Assembly: GCA_009787745.1 (NCBI GenBank) | Contig: WQST01000044.1 | Span: forward strand, 1 to 13,565 | Direction of reading: 5' to 3' | From: Lachnospiraceae bacterium | Lineage (GTDB): Bacteria > Bacillota > Clostridia > Lachnospirales > Lachnospiraceae | DNA length: 13,565 bases | Part shown: piece after piece, positions 7,124-12,054 of the stretch | Layout of the letters: each line of letters opens with the position of its first letter | Numbering within the stretch: the first letter of the stretch is position 1 | Program-made: the position numbers and the translations under genes | Notes under the pieces: model-generated | Databases searched by the model: none | What the model was told of the DNA's origin: nothing | What the model saw: the letters and a program-made list of their open reading frames with translations, nothing else

Positions 7124-7885
7124 ATGGATCTTAATGAAACAAAAGGCGTCATTTTTAATAGACATCCATGGGAATTAAGCCGAACGAAATCATTTATTAA
7201 AATAATTAAGCCTTATCTTACTAATATGCATAAAGAAAAAGCTAAATTAAAGTATATCAACATCGGAGCAGGTGACTTATACTTTGATCAAGTTCTCGGT
7301 GAGCAATTTCCCAATGATGAGGTACATGCAGTTGATATCGCTTACGCAGAGATTGGCAAAGATGGAAATGTAACAAAATACCATTATCTTAGCCAAGTGA
7401 ATGAGATGTTCGACTATGCGATAATGATGGATTCTCTTGAGTACATCGAAGATGATGCCGCTTTTCTTAATCAGATGGTAAGTAAAACAATTGATGGCGG
7501 ATACTTCTTTTTTACTCTCCCTGCGTACCCATTTCTGTTTTCCGGCTATGATATACTAATAAAAAATCTGAGACGGTACAGCCGTAAGACCTTCCGTGAG
7601 ACTATAGCTAAAGTGCCCGGTCTGGAAATCGTTAAGACATATCACTTCTATACATTATTATTTGTGCTTAGAGTATGGGAAAAAATTAAGAAGCAAAAGT
7701 ATGATCCCGAAGAATATTTAACAGCAAGCTGGAAGTATCAAGAAAAGGGTTTTGTTACCCAATTCTTAAAAACTTGCTTGAATGTAGATTTCGCCATAAA
7801 TAAATTCCTAAGTAAAATCGGTATTCGCTTACCGGGATTATCTTTATTAGCTATATGCAGTGTGAAGAATAACTCTACTTCCTGA
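7124..7885 (+). CDS. Class I SAM-dependent methyltransferase (Methyltransf_11-like)
   Basis: 253 codons; ATG follows GAGG (7115-7118) at 5 nt. The N-terminus RHPWELSRTK (13-22) is a common opening of this subgroup. Motif I is INIGAGDLYF (45-54), the ribose-binding acidic residue is Asp71 (HAVDIAY), motif IV is FDYAIMMDSLEYIEDD (96-111), and the post-motif GGYFFFTLPAYPF leads into LRRYSRKTF (149-157), typical of methyltransferases in glycan clusters. It should transfer a methyl group from S-adenosylmethionine; a sugar or lipid-linked intermediate is plausible because the neighbours are glycan genes, but the acceptor is unknown. It is AT-rich by eye compared with the GH3 gene. Its 3' end overlaps the opposing glycosyltransferase gene by 11 bp. 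Confidence 0.85.
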   Translation: MDLNETKGVIFNRHPWELSRTKSFIKIIKPYLTNMHKEKAKLKYINIGAGDLYFDQVLGEQFPNDEVHAVDIAYAEIGKDGNVTKYHYLSQVNEMFDYAIMMDSLEYIEDDAAFLNQMVSKTIDGGYFFFTLPAYPFLFSGYDILIKNLRRYSRKTFRETIAKVPGLEIVKTYHFYTLLFVLRVWEKIKKQKYDPEEYLTASWKYQEKGFVTQFLKTCLNVDFAINKFLSKIGIRLPGLSLLAICSVKNNSTS

Positions 7886-8792
7886 TTTCATCAATCAAAA
7901 AGGGGGGTCTATTCCTTGAAGCGTCAAGTGTGCGCCAGATATACTCGCCCAGTACCCCCATTGCCAGCATCATAATCCCGAAAGACAGAAGAGCCACGCA
8001 CATTAGAGATGTCCAGCCAATCATTGGCGTACCCAGCAAAAAGTACTCTAAAACGACCAAAACAGCCAATACACAAGCAATTATAAAGAAAAGTAAACCG
8101 ACACCTGACATAATCCGAATCGGAACTTCTGAGAAGCTCATCAATGAATCCATAACCAAGCGCAGTTTCTTTTTGAGAGTCCATCTTGATTTACCGATTT
8201 CCCTGTTTCGGCGGTGGATATAGACATTATCACTTTTAAATCCTGTCCACAAAACTTGTAATGTCAAAGAAGAATTACGCTCGTCCAGCATTTCTAAGAC
8301 ACCGATTACTTGGCGGTCAAGCAAATAGCAGTCACAACCTTGCAGCGGCATTTGCTTATTGACATATGAACGGATTAACATATAGTAAAGGCGGGCAAAA
8401 AATTTCTTCACAAATCCTTCGTCCCGTTTTTCCCGAACCGCCAAAACGACTTTATAGCCATTCTTCCAGCGCTCGTACATTTCAAGAATAATTTCCGAAT
8501 CTTCTTGCAAATCGGCCTGCTTCGTAACAGCGCAATCGCCCGTACTGGTAGACAAACCCGCCAACAAGGCGGCATGTTCGCCGAAATTTCGCGATAGCTT
8601 AACTAAAACAACGTTGCTATCCATTTCTTTAATCTGATTCATAATATTCCATGAATCATCCCCTGAGCCATCATCAACGAAAACAAGCTCATAATCCAGC
8701 TTGTCAAGAATTTTCGCCTTCATATCATGATAAAGCGGTATTAATGTGTCGGCGTTGTAATATACGGGAATTACGATTGATACTTTGCTCAT
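7875..8792 (-). CDS. GT2 family membrane glycosyltransferase (GtrB/dolichol-phosphate mannosyltransferase-like)
   Basis: 305 codons from ATG 8792. A GTG two codons upstream (8798) overlaps the GAGG ribosome site (8798-8801), so it is rejected. The GT-A domain shows SIVIPVYYNADT, ELVFVDDGSGDDSW, LSRNFGEHAALLAG, then QADLQED at the nucleotide-sugar/metal site and GKSRWTLKKKLRLV before the membrane. The family usually reads ADLQDPPE; here the PP is replaced by ED/S. Two membrane helices follow (about 230-252 and 261-284), then GEYIWRTLDASRNRPPF. Such enzymes move a sugar from UDP- or GDP-sugar to undecaprenyl phosphate on the cytosolic face, feeding glycan decoration outside the cell. It is divergent from the polysaccharide operon and convergent with the methyltransferase gene. 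Confidence 0.9.
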   Translation of the reverse strand: MSKVSIVIPVYYNADTLIPLYHDMKAKILDKLDYELVFVDDGSGDDSWNIMNQIKEMDSNVVLVKLSRNFGEHAALLAGLSTSTGDCAVTKQADLQEDSEIILEMYERWKNGYKVVLAVREKRDEGFVKKFFARLYYMLIRSYVNKQMPLQGCDCYLLDRQVIGVLEMLDERNSSLTLQVLWTGFKSDNVYIHRRNREIGKSRWTLKKKLRLVMDSLMSFSEVPIRIMSGVGLLFFIIACVLAVLVVLEYFLLGTPMIGWTSLMCVALLSFGIMMLAMGVLGEYIWRTLDASRNRPPFLIDEIRK

Positions 8793-8820
8793 TTGCACCT
8801 CGATTTTTCTTACATTCTAC

Positions 8821-8849
8821 ATTTTACTACACTAAATTAATAATTGCAA
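8821..8849 (-). promoter_or_regulatory. Promoter of the GtrB-like gene
   Basis: On the minus strand TTGCAA (8844-8849), 17 bp, TAAAAT (8821-8826), 28 bp before the ATG at 8792. Confidence 0.55.
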
Positions 8850-8916
8850 AGAGTAATTTCATAACTAATATTCGATAAACGGAATCGTATTTCGCTGAAT
8901 CATATTACAGTAAAGC

Positions 8917-8945
8917 TTGAAATGATATCTTTTATTTGCTATACT
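8917..8945 (+). promoter_or_regulatory. Promoter of the polysaccharide operon
   Basis: TTGAAA (8917-8922), 17 bp, TATACT (8940-8945). Predicted start near 8952 leaves an 85-nt leader before the GTG at 9037. No other convincing plus-strand promoter was found further along the operon, so the downstream genes may depend on it. Confidence 0.65.
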
Positions 8946-8967
8946 TTGGAAGGGAAGCAGAAAGCTT

Positions 8968-9026
8968 ATGTTTAATTGGGAGAGAAAGAGGATTAGCATA
9001 GTATGAAAATAAAAATAGTACATTAG
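8968..9026 (+). other. Two overlapping micro-ORFs in the operon leader
   Basis: ATG 8968 to TGA 9006 encodes MFNWERKRISIV. Its stop overlaps the next ATG (ATGA, 9003-9006), which encodes MKIKIVH and stops with TAG at 9024-9026, touching the AGGAGA ribosome site (9025-9030) of the dehydrogenase. The chain could couple translation of the main gene or could be chance. Ribosome sites for the micro-ORFs are weak and distant. Confidence 0.25.
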
Positions 9027-9036
9027 GAGATAATCA

Positions 9037-10410
9037 GTGAGAATCAGTATTTTGGGGCTTGGATATGTCGGTTGTGTTGGTGCGGCATGTCAAGCGAAAC
9101 TGGGTCATTATGTAATCGGTAATGATATTTCGGAAAATAAAGTAAATTTAATTAATAGAGGCCGCCCGACCATCATCGAAGCAGAAATTGATGAGTTAAT
9201 CAAAGAAGCTCATGAGAAAAAAATGTTAGAAGCGACATTAGATTCTCATTATGCGGTTCATCAATCCGAAATTTCCTTTATTTGTGTCGGTACCCCGAGC
9301 AGTAAAGAAGGTCATTTAAACCTTAACTATATTTATGCGGTCGCCAAGCAGATTGGTGAAGCACTTAAGGATAAAGAGACATTTCATATTATCGCCATCC
9401 GCAGTACAGTCTTACCGGGTACCAATAAAAAAGTAGGCGATTTGATTGCTGAAATTTCGGGGAAGGAATGCGGCAAGGATTTTGCCATTGTATCTAACCC
9501 GGAGTTTTTGCGTGAAGGGACAGCGGTGCAGGACTACATGAATCCGCCGTTTACCTTGATTGGAACCGATAATGAAGAGGCGAAGCGAAAATTTGCGGAA
9601 TTATATAAAGATATCCCGGGTGAGTTCGTTGCGACAGATATAGCAGTAGCCGAAATGATGAAATATGTTAATAACACTTTTCATGCGTTGAAGGTAGTAT
9701 TCGGTAATGAAATCGGAAATATTTGTAAAGAACTTGATATCGACAGCCACAAGGTCATGGAAATTTTCTGCAAAGATACGCAGCTAAATCTTTCCCCCTA
9801 CTACCTAAAGCCGGGGTTTGCTTATGGCGGATCCTGCCTGCCCAAGGATTCTAAGGCGCTTAAAACACTGGCCCATGATTTATATATTGATGTTCCGGTT
9901 ATCAATGCAATAAGCATTAGCAATGAGCAACAAAAGCAAAAAGCAATTGAGATTATCGAAAGTAAAGGCAAACGTAAAATCGGCATTTTAGGCTTGAGTT
10001 TTAAATCGGGAACCGATGATTTGCGCTCAAGCCCCAGCGTTGATTTGGTAGAAAATCTTTTGGGAAAAGGATATGAAATACACATATACGATAAGAACGT
10101 CCGTATCTCGCAGCTGACAGGCACTAATGCGGATTTCATTGCGGCGAAATTACCGCATTTACATGAAATCATTACTGATGATTTAGATGCGGTTGCCGCT
10201 GTTACGGATGTGTTGGTTATTACTAATAAAGAGAAAGAATTTGCCGAGTTACCTATCAGATATCCGCATAAGGTAATCGTCGATTTAGTAAGACAATACA
10301 AAGAGTTAGACTATGAAGGTAACTACGAAGGTATAAGTTGGGGAAATATTAATAATAATAAAGCTCAGGAAGATGCGCTGAACCGTGATATGATAAAAAC
10401 CGAATTTTAA
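9037..10410 (+). CDS. GDP-mannose 6-dehydrogenase (AlgD-like) / UDP-glucose dehydrogenase family
   Basis: 457 codons from GTG 9037, with AGGAGA (9025-9030) 6 nt upstream. An N-terminal Rossmann domain (ISILGLGYVG 3-12, FICVGTP 81-87) binds NAD. NPEFLREG (154-161), the central-domain KYVNNTFHALK (209-219) and GGSCLPKD with catalytic Cys267 follow. A C-terminal nucleotide-sugar domain starts near 312 (IGILGLSFKSGTDDLRSSP). The stretches NEIGNICKELDIDSHKVMEI and SPYYLKPGFAYGGSCLPKD, and the LTGTN and LPHL elements, resemble AlgD more than Ugd. It should oxidise the C6 hydroxyl of GDP-mannose (less likely UDP-glucose) twice, using two NAD, to a uronic acid for surface polysaccharide. At 457 residues it is slightly longer than AlgD (about 436). 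First gene of the operon. Confidence 0.9.
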   Translation: MRISILGLGYVGCVGAACQAKLGHYVIGNDISENKVNLINRGRPTIIEAEIDELIKEAHEKKMLEATLDSHYAVHQSEISFICVGTPSSKEGHLNLNYIYAVAKQIGEALKDKETFHIIAIRSTVLPGTNKKVGDLIAEISGKECGKDFAIVSNPEFLREGTAVQDYMNPPFTLIGTDNEEAKRKFAELYKDIPGEFVATDIAVAEMMKYVNNTFHALKVVFGNEIGNICKELDIDSHKVMEIFCKDTQLNLSPYYLKPGFAYGGSCLPKDSKALKTLAHDLYIDVPVINAISISNEQQKQKAIEIIESKGKRKIGILGLSFKSGTDDLRSSPSVDLVENLLGKGYEIHIYDKNVRISQLTGTNADFIAAKLPHLHEIITDDLDAVAAVTDVLVITNKEKEFAELPIRYPHKVIVDLVRQYKELDYEGNYEGISWGNINNNKAQEDALNRDMIKTEF

Positions 10411-10450
10411 TTTAATAGGCTTGCCAAGAGAGCCGATGGGGCATCAGTGC

Positions 10451-10505
10451 CAAAATGCGTTTTTTGCATTTTGTGTACATGCTTAGTTTAGTCGAAGACT
10501 AAACT
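10451..10505 (+). other. Two hairpins immediately upstream of the toxin start
   Basis: CAAAATGC (10451-10458) pairs with GCATTTTG (10466-10473) around a 7-nt T-rich loop. AGTTTAGTC (10485-10493) pairs with GACTAAACT (10497-10505) around GAA. The second ends 2 nt before the ATG at 10508 and would occlude the initiation region, as is usual for type I toxin mRNAs. Neither is followed by a clear T-tract on the plus strand. Confidence 0.6.
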
Positions 10506-10507
10506 TT

Positions 10508-10597
10508 ATGGTTACATACAATGAGCTATTTACATTCGTAATCATGCTTTGTGCTATTATATCAATTGTAGTTAAAATTGTGAAACGCAAAAAGTAA
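10508..10597 (+). CDS. Putative holin-like toxin (Hol_Tox family), 29 residues
   Basis: A 29-codon ORF, ATG 10508 to TAA 10595-10597. The peptide begins MVTYNELF, continues as one hydrophobic helix (TFVIMLCAIISIVVKIV, about residues 9-25) and ends in basic KRKK. This layout (MVTY or MTTY start, single membrane helix, lysine-rich tail) is that of clostridial and bacillar putative holin-like toxins and fits type I toxins such as TxpA and BsrG, which damage the membrane when made in excess. The stop codon sits inside a 12-bp hairpin shared with an opposing RNA. No in-frame start exists further upstream after a TAG at 10484-10486, and no good Shine-Dalgarno is seen: only the GAAGAC stretch locked in a hairpin. 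Weak or blocked translation is expected. It could be a decayed copy. Family placement is from memory of the sequence pattern. Confidence 0.7.
   Translation: MVTYNELFTFVIMLCAIISIVVKIVKRKK
10556..10584 (-). promoter_or_regulatory. Second candidate antisense promoter inside the toxin ORF
   Basis: On the minus strand TTCACA (10579-10584), 17 bp, and a perfect TATAAT (10556-10561) with the extended TG (TGATATAAT). Predicted start near 10549 would give an RNA antisense to the toxin start region and its upstream hairpins. No T-tract terminator was found for it. Confidence 0.4.
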
Positions 10598-10684
10598 CGC
10601 CCTCGCTCTTGACAGACCGGGCGTTACTTTGTAACTAAAGGTTTGCCGGCGGCTAGGCTACATCTAGCCATCGGCTCTCTTGCT
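10588..10684 (-). ncRNA. Predicted antisense antitoxin RNA, about 97 nt
   Basis: A perfect-consensus minus-strand promoter predicts a start near 10684, and the hairpin at 10591-10630 followed by TTTTT (10589-10593) predicts an end near 10588. The RNA would begin with AGCAAGAGAGCCGATGG, fold GGCTAG/CTAGCC (10651-10656 with 10664-10669) into a first hairpin and end in the terminator hairpin. It would be complementary to the toxin stop codon and 3' untranslated region. The convergent layout with overlapping 3' ends is that of txpA/RatA and bsrG/SR4. Start and end are inferred from promoter and terminator only. Confidence 0.6.
10591..10630. terminator. Shared, possibly bidirectional terminator hairpin
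   Basis: AAAGTAACGCCC (10591-10602) pairs perfectly with GGGCGTTACTTT (10619-10630) around a 16-nt loop. On the minus strand it runs into TTTTT, a good terminator. On the plus strand only TTTGT follows, so toxin or operon transcription may partly read through. The toxin TAA lies in the left arm. Confidence 0.75.
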
Positions 10685-10690
10685 AAGTAT

Positions 10691-10719
10691 ATTATAATAA
10701 AATTTATTTCATATGTCAA
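10691..10719 (-). promoter_or_regulatory. Perfect-consensus sigma-A promoter for the antisense RNA
   Basis: On the minus strand TTGACA (10714-10719), exactly 17 bp, TATAAT (10691-10696). Both hexamers match the consensus at all six positions, and it is the strongest promoter in the window. It points away from the CapK-like gene into the cassette, with the start at the cassette's right repeat. Confidence 0.8.
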
Positions 10720-10737
10720 ATATTAATTGGGTGAAAC

Positions 10738-12054
10738 ATGAAAAGTACTCTTCTCAAAAAACTTAATACAGCCTTACCTGATTCAATAAAAATACTATTT
10801 GGCTCATACATCAGAGGTAAATTAATTAATAATCCCATTTTCATTAGCCAATACACGGAGCTATTGAAAATGGATGCAACACCGCTTGACATAATCAAGG
10901 AAGAACAATTTAACAAATTAAAAGAGACTCTGACTCGAGGTTATGAGCATACCCGCTATTACAAAAAACTCTTCGACCAATGCGGTTTTGATGTATACAA
11001 CTTTAAAGATACTGAGGAAATGAAAAAAATCCCGCTGTTGACAAGGACGGATATTGATGCGAATTTCGATGAATTACAAGCAGATGATATTAGCGACTAT
11101 TACTTGTCGATGTCGGGGGGGAGTTCAGGCACTTCTTTAAAAGTACTGCTTGATAAAGAATTAGTTTATCGGGAGAGGGCTTTTATTTATCATTTTTGGT
11201 CGAAGGCAGGATATGACTACAAAACTTCGAAAATTGCATCATTTAGGGGTGGCATTGATTTCGGTAGTAAGCTTAATAAATATAATCCTATCTATAATGA
11301 AATACAACTAAACCCTTGTGCAATAAATGCAGGGTCAATTCGAAGGTACGTTTACTTAATCAATAAATTTAATGCCGATTTTATTCACGGACACCCCTCG
11401 GCTGTCTATAGTTTCTGCAAATATGCCAAAGAAGCAGGAATTAACTTAAAGAATAGATTTAAGGCAACATTATTTATATCCGAAAACATCTATGATTACC
11501 AGCGTGATTTTATCGAAAAGACATTAGGGATAAAATCATATGCTTATTATGGTCATACCGAAAGGTCTGTTTTTGCCGAACAAGTTTCGGAAGGGTATCG
11601 CTTTAATCATTATTATTGCTTTACCGAACTATGCAGACAACCCGGTTCAAGTGTCGTAACAACAGGTTTTTTAAATCAGAAAATGCCCTTAATCCGTTAT
11701 GAACTTGATGATAGCACTTCTTATCTTTCGGAGCATGATTCGTACTTGATAACTGGACACCGTGACGGAATTTTATATGGCAAAAACGGCGAAATCATAT
11801 CCGCCGCAACTTTATATATCCACAATAATATTTTGGATAAAGTCGCTAACCAGCAGTTCGTCCAAGAAGAACATGGAAAAGCAAAAATGTTAATTTGTCC
11901 GATTAATGAACTGGGGGAAAGCGACCGCAAAATAATTGAAAGATATTATCAAGATAAGCTGGGGGAAGCAATTGATATCGAAGTAGAAATAAACAAAGAC
12001 CTAATTTTTACCAAACGCGGCAAATTGCCGTTAATTGTACAGAGGTGTGTGTGA
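10738..12054 (+). CDS. PaaK/CapK-like adenylate-forming enzyme
   Basis: 438 codons from ATG 10738. The ribosome site is weak (GGGTG, 10730-10734). The ATP-binding loop is MSGGSSGTS (125-133). The family's second signature is YYGHTE (270-275), followed by RYELDD (320-325), GHRDGILYGKNGE (340-352) and a C-terminal TKRGKLPL with candidate catalytic Lys429. The family resembles phenylacetate-CoA ligase and activates a carboxylic acid as an acyl-adenylate; CapK-like members sit in capsule and exopolysaccharide clusters and probably help add acyl groups to the glycan. The substrate is unknown. The gene is separated from the dehydrogenase by the toxin cassette and overlaps the next gene by 4 bp, so the two are translationally coupled. 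A run of seven G (11115-11121) lies in the codons of the ATP loop. Confidence 0.85.
   Translation: MKSTLLKKLNTALPDSIKILFGSYIRGKLINNPIFISQYTELLKMDATPLDIIKEEQFNKLKETLTRGYEHTRYYKKLFDQCGFDVYNFKDTEEMKKIPLLTRTDIDANFDELQADDISDYYLSMSGGSSGTSLKVLLDKELVYRERAFIYHFWSKAGYDYKTSKIASFRGGIDFGSKLNKYNPIYNEIQLNPCAINAGSIRRYVYLINKFNADFIHGHPSAVYSFCKYAKEAGINLKNRFKATLFISENIYDYQRDFIEKTLGIKSYAYYGHTERSVFAEQVSEGYRFNHYYCFTELCRQPGSSVVTTGFLNQKMPLIRYELDDSTSYLSEHDSYLITGHRDGILYGKNGEIISAATLYIHNNILDKVANQQFVQEEHGKAKMLICPINELGESDRKIIERYYQDKLGEAIDIEVEINKDLIFTKRGKLPLIVQRCV

Larger units (their letters stand above)
10420..10687. repeat. Inverted-repeat-bounded cassette holding the toxin and antisense RNA
   Basis: CAAGAGAGCCGATGG (10425-10439) is repeated as its exact reverse complement at 10668-10682. 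The pairing extends outward past one mismatch to CTTG (10420-10423) with TAAG (10684-10687), including one G-T pair. The ends lie 229 bp apart and enclose four hairpins and a small gene. It could be a MITE-like mobile unit, since TA-rich flanks (ATAGG and TATAT) would permit a TA target duplication. It could equally be a long-range 5'-3' pairing in an RNA. Only one copy is present here. Confidence 0.75.

Noticed and set aside
8793..8798. GTG 8798 as the GtrB-like start
   Set aside because: This codon overlaps the GAGG ribosome site; ATG 8792 is correctly spaced from it.
10451..10473. CAAAATGC hairpin as a terminator of the dehydrogenase gene
   Set aside because: The stem is AU-rich and no T-tract follows on the plus strand; it is more likely part of the structured toxin leader.
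10465..10493. Plus-strand toxin promoter TTGCAT, 17 bp, TTTAGT
   Set aside because: The -10 match is poor and it lies inside the hairpin next to the ATG. The toxin promoter was not identified; readthrough from the operon promoter is possible.
10693..10698. Plus-strand TATAAT as a promoter of the CapK-like gene
   Set aside because: No -35 box lies at 16-18 bp upstream. The hexamer arises because the minus-strand -10 region (ATTATAAT) also reads TATAAT on the plus strand.
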